Of a stretch of DNA of 64,000 nucleotides, positions 37,129-46,497 are shown one piece after another (position 1 is the first letter of the stretch; each line of letters starts with the position of its first letter). This DNA is from JAGQVA01 sp041391725. GTDB lineage: Bacteria > Bacteroidota > Bacteroidia > J057. Location: assembly GCA_041391725.1 (NCBI GenBank), contig JAWKNL010000001.1, positions 124,001 to 188,000 on the forward strand, written 5' to 3'. The notes below the pieces were generated by a model that ran no database searches, was not told where the DNA came from, and saw only the letters and a program-made list of their open reading frames with translations. Made by a program: the position numbers and the translations under genes.

Positions 37129-40100
37129 ATGAGGAAAATGGCATCAAATCGTGTCCGGAACTGGTGGAAATGGGTGATCGGTACGTTGCTGATTTTGCTT
37201 GCCACCATCCAGATTTTTGTCAGTTTTGTAGTCGGCCCGGCAATCCGGACAACGGTTTCACGCACGGTAAGCCAAAACACCCGGAATTTGTATTCACTCC
37301 AAATCCAAAGTGTTGACTGGAGTATTTTCCGCCGCAGTTTTTCCATGAAGGGGCTGAGCCTGGCATACGATCAGGCGTGTTTTGATTCGCTGGCAGCAGA
37401 AGGACATGCAAAACCTTTCCTTTTCACAGCGCAGGTACCTGAGGTAGAAATCACATTTGAAGACCTTTTTCGCATCATCCGCCACCGGGATGCGCACCTG
37501 AAATCGCTTACCCTGCATCAGCCTGAAATTCAGGTTAGGAGTTTCCCGGAGTTTGCCGGGGAAGGAGAATCTTTTCGCCCGGAACGCATATACCAGCTAA
37601 TCTCACAGTTTGTCAATACTCTCCATATTGAAAGGCTCAGAATAACCGGCGGCACACTGACATTCAATCCCTCGGAAGATCAAAGGCAAAACAGTTTTAG
37701 TGCCAGGGAAATCAGCTTTGAAATCCTCAATTTTCAGATCGATTCCACCACTGTACTACAACATGACCGCCCGTTTTTTGCAGATCAGATTACCGCGCGC
37801 ATGAATATCGAGGACTATATATTTTTTGTGCCCGACAGCAGTTATTCTATTCGCGCAGGAAAAATAGAAATCTCCTCTCTCACAGGAGAAATTACAGCCG
37901 AAAACATTCAGGTTCAGCCAGTTATATCTTCACAAAACCATTCGCCGCTCCGGGAATCATTTGATATTTATATTCCACGACTGGTACTTCAGGGTGTGCC
38001 CATTTATACGGCCTGGTTTGATCGCAAACTCGATATGGCACTGGTTCGGATTGTCGAGCCGGTAGTAAGCAGCACGACCAACCCGTCGGTACAGATACCT
38101 TCCGGAAAAAAAGACCGGCAGGTACCAATCGTCGAAAAACTACTTCCGTGGTTTGGAAGAATCGCTACCGGGTCGCTGACCGTGGAGGGCGGCAAATATT
38201 TTCATCTTAAAAATACCGGAGATACGACACTTTCTGTCGAAGGGGTGGACATGACGCTCTCCGGCGTAAAACTTGATTCGGGTATTTACCAACCTGATCC
38301 CAACCGGATTCTGTTTTCCGACAATATTTCGGTCGAATACACCAGGCTTCGGACGCGGCTCTCCAGGCAAAACTATACCCTGACCACAGGCGCCACCAGC
38401 CTCTCCACCGGAGACGGGGTGTTGTCTGTGCGCAATATTGATCTCAGAGCAACCAGCCAAAAATTTGCAGAAGCACTGGTCGAAGGCGGAGATGTCATTT
38501 CGCTTACGGTTCCCAGAGCCAGCTTTTACGGACTGGATCTGCCCGGTGTGTGGCATGAGCGGATTCTATCGGTCGGATGGGTCGAAATCTACGAACCACT
38601 GGCCGAACTGATTAACCGCCCCCAGGTCGAGCGCGAACTGGTCGATTCGCTGGCAAAATCCAATCTTTACAGCCTGGTCGAAGACGAACTACGCGCCTTT
38701 TCCATACGAAACTTCTTCGTGAAGGGAGGAAAATTCAATTTCAACACATCGGATCTGGCTTCAGGCAATGAATTTGCCGCCTCGGATATCAATGTTCATA
38801 TCCAAAACTTCCAACTTTCACCCGATACCACCCTGCGCAGAAAAAATCCCTGGTATGCAGATGATATTGCAGTAAAGGCCAATATAGCCGACTACCTGTT
38901 TATATTGCCCGACAGTTCGTATGCCATACGGGCAGCCAGTATAGGCATTTCCACTGCTGATTCCGCCATTTTCGCAGACTCAGTATCCATTATCCCACGT
39001 GACACCACACAAAAAGGGCGGCAGCACATTCACGGTTTTATTCCTTCTGTCTATCTTTCCGGCCTTGATGTAAGGCAGGTATGGGTATATCAGACCCTGA
39101 TCATCGACAGCCTCCACCTTTCCCATCCACAAATCGGTATGCACAACCCGGAAGCGGAGGAGCAGCAAAAATCCTTTCTCCCTTCACTGGAAAACATCGA
39201 TTGGTACGCTGCTATTTCCCAACGGCTCCATTCACTGGAAATACACAATATTCAGATAGACTCAGCCCATTTCACCCGGCAGCATACAGGCCCCTCGCCT
39301 ACCCTGCTGATGGAGATTCCGGTGATGAGTGTCACTGTCAGCGACTTCCGGCTTGAACCAGGAAGCCGGATCGGGCCCGAAAACATGCTTTACTCCCGCG
39401 ACATTCAGGTAAAAATTGACGGAATAACGCAGCCACTTCCAGACAGCATCCATACCCTTCAGACGGGGGCAATCTCATTTTCTACCGCCCGGCAAAAGTT
39501 AAACATTTCTGATATAAAAATCAGTCCCAACCCATCTGCACATTCCCCCGAAAAACAGAACCGCTACCGGTTTGAAACCCCGCGCCTGATTGTCGAAGGA
39601 GTCAACAGCTTTGAACTTCTCGAAGAAAAGATTCTCAACCTGGAAGGGGTCACACTCTATGATCCGAAACTATCGATGGATCGGTATCCCCAACTGGAAA
39701 AAACGGATATAGATTCACTTGCCAAATCGGACCTTTACCAGCTTATTGCAGGGAAACTGGAATCGTTGCGCATACACACGTTTCTGGTGATGAACGGATT
39801 TGTGAGGCTGAATGAAAACAACCCGCTTTCCGGCAATGCCTTTACAGCAAGAGATATAGTCATACTCATTACCAATTTCCAGCTTGACCCGGCGGCGCGT
39901 ACCAATACCGGAAATCCTTTTTATGCCGATGATATTGATATCGGGATGAATATAAGAGATTATTCTATTATGCTGGCGGACAGCAGCTACACCATCCGTA
40001 TCGGGGATATAGGTATTTCCACAGCCGATTCGAGTATTATCGCCGAAGAAATTGAAATCACCCCCAACCGAGAAAGCAGATTTCTATCCCGGGCTGGTCA

Positions 40101-41514
40101 GCAGATGGAAATTTTTATCCCATCGGCAAGGTTGGCTGGGTTACGGGCAAATGAAATCTACTTTGACAGAGTACTGAATCTGCGTTCGCTTCGACTTTCG
40201 CGCCCGCGGATAGCCCTCAGTCAGTCGCCTCCTTCAGCAGAACAACCCAGGGATATTAACCTGTACGCTATGGTGGAGAAGTTTTTCCACCGGGTATCAC
40301 TGGACACATTTTCCATTGAGAGAGCCCGTTTTGAGCAGTTTCTTCCTCCGGGAGACACAACCCGCCCTGTTGTTTTGCATGATTTCTCCTTTAACCTGTA
40401 CCGGTTTGTACCCGACCCGCTGGAAATGATGCGCCCCGGCAGGATGCTGTTTTCCGATGATTTTGATTTTTTGATACCCACCTACACCATTCCGCTGAAA
40501 GACAGTCTCTACCTGCTTGATTTGCACAACCTCAGTATTAATTCAGCGCTTTCGAAGGTGACCATTGATTCTGCCACTTTTGCCTCCAATTACAATATCT
40601 TTGACTATGTTGTAGCCAATGGATATGCTATTGATTATTTTGATCTTAGGACAGGTAAAATTGAAATCGAAGATGCTGATCTCTACGCTATGCTTCAAAA
40701 CAGAGACCTGATCGCAGGAGAGATCAGCATCGAGAACCCCAATCTGATGATCCAGAAAGACCGGCGGTTTTCACCCGATCCCGACCGGCGTCCGCCGGCG
40801 CCACAGGAGTTACTGCGTTCATTGAGCTTTCGCCTGGCCGTGGACAGCATCAGGCTTAGCAGGGGCGTGATCAATTACTTTGAGCGGGTGGACCGCGTGG
40901 CAAGGCCGGGATATATTTATCTCACCAGCGTATCCGCAGTGCTCAAAAACGCCACCAATCAGTTTCCCCGAATAGTGTCCGGAAAAAAGCAGGAAATGAC
41001 CCTGCGAGGGCAGGCCATGATCAAAGACGAAGGAAAACTGGAAATCAGCATGTATTATCCGCTGGGAGATACTACCAATCCTTACACAATGGAAGGCACA
41101 GCAGGGCCCATGGATCTTACTACTTTCAATTCTATACTTGAGCCGGCAGCCGGAGTCAAGGTCGCCAGTGGAAGAGCGTTGGATATGGCATTCAGGATCA
41201 GAGGAACCGCGCATAATGCCAGAGGAAAAATGTGGTTTGAGTATGAGAACCTGAAAGTATCGGTGGTAGAAGAAAAAGAAAAAGAAGATGAGGAAAACCA
41301 GGTTTCCCAGCGCGGTTTTGCGACGGCCATGGCCAATGCGCTGGTAGTAAGATCGCGGAACCCCAAACGGAAGTTTTTACGTGTGGGCCGTATTGAATAC
41401 GAAGCCGACCCCAGCAAAATATTTGTTGCACACTGGCTGAGAGCGCTGGTAAGCGGGGTAAAATCGAGTATCGGGATGGAAGGAAAGGACGAAAATATCG
41501 AAAGAGAAGATTAG
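37129..41514 (+). CDS. Giant AsmA/TamB-like repeat protein
   Basis: 1461 residues. One N-terminal transmembrane helix (about 12-36), then almost entirely beta-strand. Three long internal repeats are visible: an ADD/ADQ-I...DSSY-IR...GIST-DS block begins near residues 218, 577 and 933, a period of about 357 residues; each period has two related halves. The C terminus (about 1220-1410) has the AsmA-like final domain (RGQAMIKDEGKLEISMYY, GTAGPMDLTTFN, VASGRALDMAF). AsmA-like proteins bridge inner and outer membrane and move lipids. It starts 19 nt after the cyclase gene. Family assignment is by overall pattern, not by motif. Confidence 0.65.
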   Translation: MRKMASNRVRNWWKWVIGTLLILLATIQIFVSFVVGPAIRTTVSRTVSQNTRNLYSLQIQSVDWSIFRRSFSMKGLSLAYDQACFDSLAAEGHAKPFLFTAQVPEVEITFEDLFRIIRHRDAHLKSLTLHQPEIQVRSFPEFAGEGESFRPERIYQLISQFVNTLHIERLRITGGTLTFNPSEDQRQNSFSAREISFEILNFQIDSTTVLQHDRPFFADQITARMNIEDYIFFVPDSSYSIRAGKIEISSLTGEITAENIQVQPVISSQNHSPLRESFDIYIPRLVLQGVPIYTAWFDRKLDMALVRIVEPVVSSTTNPSVQIPSGKKDRQVPIVEKLLPWFGRIATGSLTVEGGKYFHLKNTGDTTLSVEGVDMTLSGVKLDSGIYQPDPNRILFSDNISVEYTRLRTRLSRQNYTLTTGATSLSTGDGVLSVRNIDLRATSQKFAEALVEGGDVISLTVPRASFYGLDLPGVWHERILSVGWVEIYEPLAELINRPQVERELVDSLAKSNLYSLVEDELRAFSIRNFFVKGGKFNFNTSDLASGNEFAASDINVHIQNFQLSPDTTLRRKNPWYADDIAVKANIADYLFILPDSSYAIRAASIGISTADSAIFADSVSIIPRDTTQKGRQHIHGFIPSVYLSGLDVRQVWVYQTLIIDSLHLSHPQIGMHNPEAEEQQKSFLPSLENIDWYAAISQRLHSLEIHNIQIDSAHFTRQHTGPSPTLLMEIPVMSVTVSDFRLEPGSRIGPENMLYSRDIQVKIDGITQPLPDSIHTLQTGAISFSTARQKLNISDIKISPNPSAHSPEKQNRYRFETPRLIVEGVNSFELLEEKILNLEGVTLYDPKLSMDRYPQLEKTDIDSLAKSDLYQLIAGKLESLRIHTFLVMNGFVRLNENNPLSGNAFTARDIVILITNFQLDPAARTNTGNPFYADDIDIGMNIRDYSIMLADSSYTIRIGDIGISTADSSIIAEEIEITPNRESRFLSRAGQQMEIFIPSARLAGLRANEIYFDRVLNLRSLRLSRPRIALSQSPPSAEQPRDINLYAMVEKFFHRVSLDTFSIERARFEQFLPPGDTTRPVVLHDFSFNLYRFVPDPLEMMRPGRMLFSDDFDFLIPTYTIPLKDSLYLLDLHNLSINSALSKVTIDSATFASNYNIFDYVVANGYAIDYFDLRTGKIEIEDADLYAMLQNRDLIAGEISIENPNLMIQKDRRFSPDPDRRPPAPQELLRSLSFRLAVDSIRLSRGVINYFERVDRVARPGYIYLTSVSAVLKNATNQFPRIVSGKKQEMTLRGQAMIKDEGKLEISMYYPLGDTTNPYTMEGTAGPMDLTTFNSILEPAAGVKVASGRALDMAFRIRGTAHNARGKMWFEYENLKVSVVEEKEKEDEENQVSQRGFATAMANALVVRSRNPKRKFLRVGRIEYEADPSKIFVAHWLRALVSGVKSSIGMEGKDENIERED

Positions 41515-41584
41515 AAGGGCAATCCAAACTTTTTTATATCTTGCGATATTCAATCAATCACAAAACCAATAAAACCCGAAATTT

Positions 41585-42970
41585 ATGGCCAGCAGAACTG
41601 GATTTTCCAACAAACTGGGATTTGTTGCGGCGGCCGCAGGCTCTGCCGTCGGTCTCGGCAATATTTGGAAATTTCCCTATGAAACCGCCCAAAACGGAGG
41701 CGGTGCATTTTTGTTGTTGTACATTATTTTTGTCGCAGCAATCGGTTTTCCCGTCATGGTAAGTGAAATCGCCATTGGCCGAAGTACCCAGTCCAATCCC
41801 TACGGTGCATATCTCAAAGCGGGAAACCGAAGCTGGGCCAATGTAGGTCTGCTGGGCGTCATTTGCGGCATCATGATTCTCTCCTTCTACAACGTTGTAG
41901 CAGGCTGGGCTTTTGGTTATTTCATCGAAATCTCTTTCGGAAGCCTGTTGGCAGAGCCTGATTACGGCGCATTTTTTGGCCGTTATGTCGCCGATTTCTG
42001 GGACAATATGGCCTTTTCCATTGTTTTTATGGTGCTTACGGCGATTATTGTACTTCGCGGTATTCAGCAGGGTATCGAACTGGCTTCCAAAATCATGATG
42101 CCTTTACTCTTCCTGATTCTTTTTCTGCTGATCGGATACGCACTTACGCTCCCCAACGCAGGTGCAGGTATCGCCTATTACCTCAAACCTGACTTTAGTA
42201 AAATTAGCCTTTCAACGATAAACTCCGCCCTCGGACAGGCATTTTTCTCCCTTTCTCTCGGTATGGGCGCATTGATTACTTATGGCTCTTATATCGGGAA
42301 AAAAGAAAATATCCCCTCTGCTGCGGCAATCGTAACTATTGCAGATACTACAGTTGCCTTTCTCGCAGGACTGCTGATGCTGCCACTGGTATTTTCACAG
42401 GGTACACCTCCCGAAGCCAGCGGCCCCGGGCTGGTATTTACGATTTTACCAGGCATTTTTGCCCAGTTTGGCCCGCTGGCCGGCCGTATTGTGGGAGGCG
42501 CTTTCTTCCTGCTGCTTTCGGTTGCCGCGCTTACTTCTACCATTTCGCTGCTAGAAGTTGCCGTTGCCTATTTTGTTGATGAGAAAAAATGGTCGAGAAA
42601 ACGGGCAGTCATCGTACTGGCAACTGCCATTTTTATTATTGGACTACCCAGCATGCTCTCACAGGGGGGACTGGCTATATTTTCAAACATCACTTACGGT
42701 GGCTCGACCAAATCTTTCCTCGATCTGGTCAATGATCTTTTCTCTGAAATAGGCTTGCCGCTCGGTGGTATGCTCATGTGTCTGTTTGTGTCGAGAAAAT
42801 GGGGGTTTTCCAATATGACCAATGAAGTTCATTCGGGAAATGAAACTTACCCCGGATCGTTCCTCGAAAAATTTGTCAAAATTATGGTTACCTATATCTG
42901 CCCGGTTTTCCTGGGCGGTATCCTCATTTCCAATGTGCTTGAAAAGTTTTTCGGAGTAAACGTATTCTAG
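41585..42970 (+). CDS. Sodium-dependent transporter, NSS (SNF) family
   Basis: 461 residues, 11-12 transmembrane segments, LeuT fold. The TM1 signature GSAVGLGNIWKFPYE binds Na and substrate; NGGGAFLLLYI follows. TM6-8 regions show SLSLGMGALITYGSYI. Bacterial NSS members carry amino acids such as Leu, Trp or Tyr. The substrate is unknown; tyrosine would suit hmgA-fahA but no evidence ties them. No neighbour in operon. Confidence 0.85.
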   Translation: MASRTGFSNKLGFVAAAAGSAVGLGNIWKFPYETAQNGGGAFLLLYIIFVAAIGFPVMVSEIAIGRSTQSNPYGAYLKAGNRSWANVGLLGVICGIMILSFYNVVAGWAFGYFIEISFGSLLAEPDYGAFFGRYVADFWDNMAFSIVFMVLTAIIVLRGIQQGIELASKIMMPLLFLILFLLIGYALTLPNAGAGIAYYLKPDFSKISLSTINSALGQAFFSLSLGMGALITYGSYIGKKENIPSAAAIVTIADTTVAFLAGLLMLPLVFSQGTPPEASGPGLVFTILPGIFAQFGPLAGRIVGGAFFLLLSVAALTSTISLLEVAVAYFVDEKKWSRKRAVIVLATAIFIIGLPSMLSQGGLAIFSNITYGGSTKSFLDLVNDLFSEIGLPLGGMLMCLFVSRKWGFSNMTNEVHSGNETYPGSFLEKFVKIMVTYICPVFLGGILISNVLEKFFGVNVF

Positions 42971-43093
42971 GAAAATAGAACGCTGATTTTTTATCAAAAA
43001 GAAATTTTTTGAGAAGATTTTTATCATTTCAGCAAAAGACCAAACGCATTTTTCCCGGGAGAATAAAGTTGTTGTTTACCACAAAAATCAATT

Positions 43094-44923
43094 ATGCCTA
43101 CAAAAAATCAATCTCTGCTTAACTGGGTAGAAGAAATCAAAACATTGATGACTCCAGATTCGGTCAGGTGGTGCGACGGATCGAAAAAAGAATATGACGA
43201 GTTGTGCGACCTGCTTGTTTCCAGAGGAACTTTTATCAAACTCAACGAAACCAAACGGCCCAACTCTTTTGCCTGCTTCTCTGATCCAAGCGACGTGGCT
43301 CGGGTAGAAGACCGAACCTTTATCTGTAGCCGCACCCGCGACAATGCCGGCCCCACCAACAACTGGAAAGATCCCCGCGAAATGAAGGAAGAAAGGGAGC
43401 CTGTACTTCAGGGTGCCATGAAAGGGCGCACGATGTACGTAATCCCTTTCAGTATGGGGCCTGTAGGTTCGCCTATGTCCCAGATCGGCGTAGAAATCAC
43501 CGACTCCGAATATGTGGTGGTAAATATGCACATTATGACCCGCGTGGGAAACAGCGTTCTGGACGTTTTGGGTGCGAATGGGGAGTTTGTCAAATGTCTG
43601 CACACCGTAGGTGCGCCGCTCGAACCCGGGCAGGAAGACGCCAAATGGCCCTGCAATCCTACCCTTAAATATATTGTCCATTATCCCGAAGAAAGATCTA
43701 TCGTAAGCTACGGCTCCGGATACGGAGGAAATGCCCTGCTGGGCAAAAAATGTTTTGCCCTCCGCATTGCCTCGACCATGGCACAGGAAGAAGGCTGGCT
43801 GGCCGAACATATGCTCATCATGGGTGTGGAAAGCCCGCTGGGTGAAAAAACATATCTGGCAGCAGCTTTCCCAAGTGCATGCGGCAAAACCAATTTTGCC
43901 ATGCTTATTCCTCCTAAAGAATTCAGCAACTGGAAAATCACAACTGTGGGCGATGACATAGCCTGGATAAAACCCGGCAAAGATGGTATTCTCCATGCGA
44001 TCAACCCTGAAGCCGGATACTTTGGCGTGGCTCCCGGAACCAATGAAAAAACCAACCCCAATGCTATAAAATCTATTGCCGCCAATACCATTTTCACCAA
44101 TGTGGGGGTTACCCCTGACGGAGATGTGTGGTGGGAAGGATTGACCGACGAGGTACCCGAAGGAATCCTCGACTGGCACGGCAACAAGTGGGACCCCAAC
44201 AGTGGAAAGCCGGTTGCTCACCCCAACTCGCGATTTACGGCACCGGCGAGCCAAAACCCCGCCATTGATGAAAATGTAGAAAACCCCGATGGCGTACCCA
44301 TTGCTGCGTTTATATTCGGAGGAAGAAGAAGCACTACTGTGCCACTTGTGTATCAGGCGATTAACTGGAGCTATGGAGTCTATGCCGCCTCCACCATGGG
44401 CTCTGAAACCACTGCCGCCGCTTTTGGTGAACAAGGCAAGGTGCGCCGCGACCCCTTTGCGATGCTCCCCTTCTGCGGATACCATATGGCCGATTACTTC
44501 AACCACTGGCTGCAGTTTGGCCGCGACCTGCCGGCACCTCCCCGGATATTTCATGTCAACTGGTTCCGCCGCGATGAAAACGGAAAGTTTATCTGGCCGG
44601 GATTTGGCGACAATATGCGTATTCTCAAATGGATCATCGAGCGCGTAAAAGGCCGTACCTCCGCCGTTGAAAGCCCTATCGGGTGGATGCCCAGATACAA
44701 AGATATAGACTGGAGCGGTCTGGAAACCTTCTCACGAGACAAGTTTGAAGAACTTATGACCATTGACAGAGAAGCCTGGAAACATGAACTGCTCTCCCAT
44801 GCCGAGCTTTTTGAGCGCATGTATGACAAACTTCCCAAAGAGTATATCTTTATGCGGGAACTTCTTCTTTCCGGCCTGTGGCGGTCTGCTGCAAAATGGA
44901 AAATGGAGCCCGAAAGAATCTGA
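43094..44923 (+). CDS. pckG: GTP-dependent phosphoenolpyruvate carboxykinase
   Basis: 609 residues, the typical size. Converts oxaloacetate plus GTP to PEP, CO2 and GDP, or the reverse. Motifs: RTMYVIPFSMGP, the GSGYGGNALLGKKCFALR loop, the P-loop FPSACGKTN near residues 259-266 with the reactive Cys, GDDIAWIK metal site, and FGGRRSTTVPLV. The coexistence with ATP-type pckA in one window suggests different directions or conditions of use, which is inference. A repeat-type hairpin follows the gene. Confidence 0.95.
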   Translation: MPTKNQSLLNWVEEIKTLMTPDSVRWCDGSKKEYDELCDLLVSRGTFIKLNETKRPNSFACFSDPSDVARVEDRTFICSRTRDNAGPTNNWKDPREMKEEREPVLQGAMKGRTMYVIPFSMGPVGSPMSQIGVEITDSEYVVVNMHIMTRVGNSVLDVLGANGEFVKCLHTVGAPLEPGQEDAKWPCNPTLKYIVHYPEERSIVSYGSGYGGNALLGKKCFALRIASTMAQEEGWLAEHMLIMGVESPLGEKTYLAAAFPSACGKTNFAMLIPPKEFSNWKITTVGDDIAWIKPGKDGILHAINPEAGYFGVAPGTNEKTNPNAIKSIAANTIFTNVGVTPDGDVWWEGLTDEVPEGILDWHGNKWDPNSGKPVAHPNSRFTAPASQNPAIDENVENPDGVPIAAFIFGGRRSTTVPLVYQAINWSYGVYAASTMGSETTAAAFGEQGKVRRDPFAMLPFCGYHMADYFNHWLQFGRDLPAPPRIFHVNWFRRDENGKFIWPGFGDNMRILKWIIERVKGRTSAVESPIGWMPRYKDIDWSGLETFSRDKFEELMTIDREAWKHELLSHAELFERMYDKLPKEYIFMRELLLSGLWRSAAKWKMEPERI

Positions 44924-44966
44924 TAATCAATAACGGAATTATAAACTTATTGGGACAAAGGATATA

Positions 44967-45064
44967 AACCACAAGGAACACAAAGGCAGTCACTGAAGAT
45001 CACAAAGAAAAAGCCTCTTAGTGCGTCTGCCTTAGCAGATGAGGCCTTTGTGTTCTTCGTGGTT
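44967..45064. repeat. Long inverted repeat of the CACAAAGG type
   Basis: Left arm AACCACAAGGAACACAAAGG (44967-44986, plus C) and right arm GCCTTTGTGTTCTTCGTGGT (45044-45063, plus T) pair at 19 of 21 positions; a smaller hairpin sits between them. It occupies the gap after pckG (44924-45256), which holds no gene. Its build is like the units of the array at 18119-18574. Confidence 0.7.
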
Positions 45065-45256
45065 ACTCCTTTTCATTCAAAAAGTCTCTGCATCCCAATT
45101 ACTTTATAATTCCGAAACTATATAACAAACAGCAGGATTTTGCTAATCACAATCCCTGCACCATGGTGTGAAAGTTGGTAGAGGAATTGATAAAATTAAA
45201 ATAATACAAATTCTGACCTCAAAAGCAGGTCAATAAGTTATTTCTCCAGGGAAAAC

Positions 45257-45973
45257 CTATGTAACCCACATCATCAAGGTATGGCCTGATGAAAACTGCG
45301 ATACCCCGGTCTGGGCATATATATTCATATAACCGATCTGTACGGCGAGATTCTTCCGCTGCAAACCTGCTGAGGTCTGAAACCAGTTCTGGTCAAAGGT
45401 ATTAAAAGTGACATTCTTCCCGAAGTTGATCATCACCTCACTGCTCATCGAAAGAAACGGGGTGTATTGGTCAAAGGCTGCCTTGGGAAAAGTCTTGCGG
45501 ATGCCCGACATAAACCTGATCCGGTTGACAAACATATACCCCTCCGACTGTTTTTCATTAATCATAATTTCCTTAAACCGCGCATCATATCTGATCCGGT
45601 TGATGATAGAGAAGGTATTGTTTACCGGATGTACAACCTGAATCTGCCCCCACGGGCGGTGTTCTATCCTGCCCAGATTGTGCGCTGGCGTGGGCAGGGG
45701 AAGTAAAGCAAATGTATATCCGCCGGTAATGCTGATATTGTCAAAGTGCCGGGTAATACCTGTACGGGCAATAAAAAAACCGTTGGGTACGTAATGGACG
45801 TCATTCCAGAGGGAATAGTTTTTATTGATTTTAGCTGATGTCATATAAGCCAGCCAGATATGCTGCGAATTGACAATCGTTTTGTTTTGCCCCTGTACAA
45901 AACCGGGCACAAGCGCAAATACAATCAATAAAATGAGTAAGCCGGGAATTCGATTTTTTTCTGAAGTTTTCAT
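45257..45973 (-). CDS. DUF2490 outer-membrane beta-barrel protein
   Basis: 238 residues. Signal peptide ending FVQGQ near residue 29, then the DUF2490 pattern: SQHIWLAYMTSAKINKNYSL, ARTGITRHF, RIEHRPWGQ, FSIINRIRYDARF, FVNRIRFMSGI and a C-terminal strand ending in HTLMMWV. Alternating strands predict a small outer-membrane barrel. Function unknown in the family. Last gene of the transporter-kinase-regulator operon; 37 nt after the regulator. Confidence 0.7.
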   Translation of the reverse strand: MKTSEKNRIPGLLILLIVFALVPGFVQGQNKTIVNSQHIWLAYMTSAKINKNYSLWNDVHYVPNGFFIARTGITRHFDNISITGGYTFALLPLPTPAHNLGRIEHRPWGQIQVVHPVNNTFSIINRIRYDARFKEIMINEKQSEGYMFVNRIRFMSGIRKTFPKAAFDQYTPFLSMSSEVMINFGKNVTFNTFDQNWFQTSAGLQRKNLAVQIGYMNIYAQTGVSQFSSGHTLMMWVT

Positions 45974-46010
45974 AACCTTTATTTTTTCTGAGGCTGAACG
46001 GGTTCAGCCC

Positions 46011-46493
46011 TCAGGTCATTTTTCTGAGTGATTCAAACAACACTACCTGATCGAGGTAAGCCATATAGGGCCGGTAGTCCACGCCTTTCGCCATTATAAA
46101 CCCGGTAAGCAGGGTTTTTACACCAGCGATGAGGTCTTCCGCTTTCCAGGGTTTTTCATAGTATTTGTCGATGGCAGCCTGGTTGATGGCGCGGATGGTG
46201 TCCTGATGCGTGGCAAGCCCTGTAAGCAAAATTTTACGCGTATGCGCAAACCGCACATCATTGTTCATTTCAATCAGGAAATCCACGCCGCTTTTATCGG
46301 GCATCACGTGGTCTGAAATGACAAGGGCAACCAGATTGCCTTTTTTGTCCACGCTCTCCATAAGCTCAAGGGCCTCTGCCGCAGATTCACATTCCTCAAT
46401 GACAAAAGCATCTTCAAAGAATTCCAGATCTCTCGCAACCGCCTGCAGTACTTCGCGCTGATCTTCGACGAGTATGATATAGATTTTTTCCAT
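46011..46493 (-). CDS. Single-domain response regulator
   Basis: 160 residues: a receiver domain without DNA-binding output. Acidic pocket Glu10-Asp11, phospho-acceptor Asp61 in VISDHVMP, conserved Thr in LLTGLAT and Lys in YYEKPW. The last 30 residues extend the final helix. It starts 4 nt after the kinase stop, so it is the obvious partner of that kinase. With no output domain it may act by protein-protein contact, or as a phosphate sink. Confidence 0.85.
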   Translation of the reverse strand: MEKIYIILVEDQREVLQAVARDLEFFEDAFVIEECESAAEALELMESVDKKGNLVALVISDHVMPDKSGVDFLIEMNNDVRFAHTRKILLTGLATHQDTIRAINQAAIDKYYEKPWKAEDLIAGVKTLLTGFIMAKGVDYRPYMAYLDQVVLFESLRKMT

Positions 46494-46497
46494 GGCT

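Noticed and set aside
43088..44554. 488-codon minus-strand frame
   Set aside because: Lies wholly antisense to pckG, whose P-loop and metal motifs prove the plus strand; low-complexity composition typical of a shadow.
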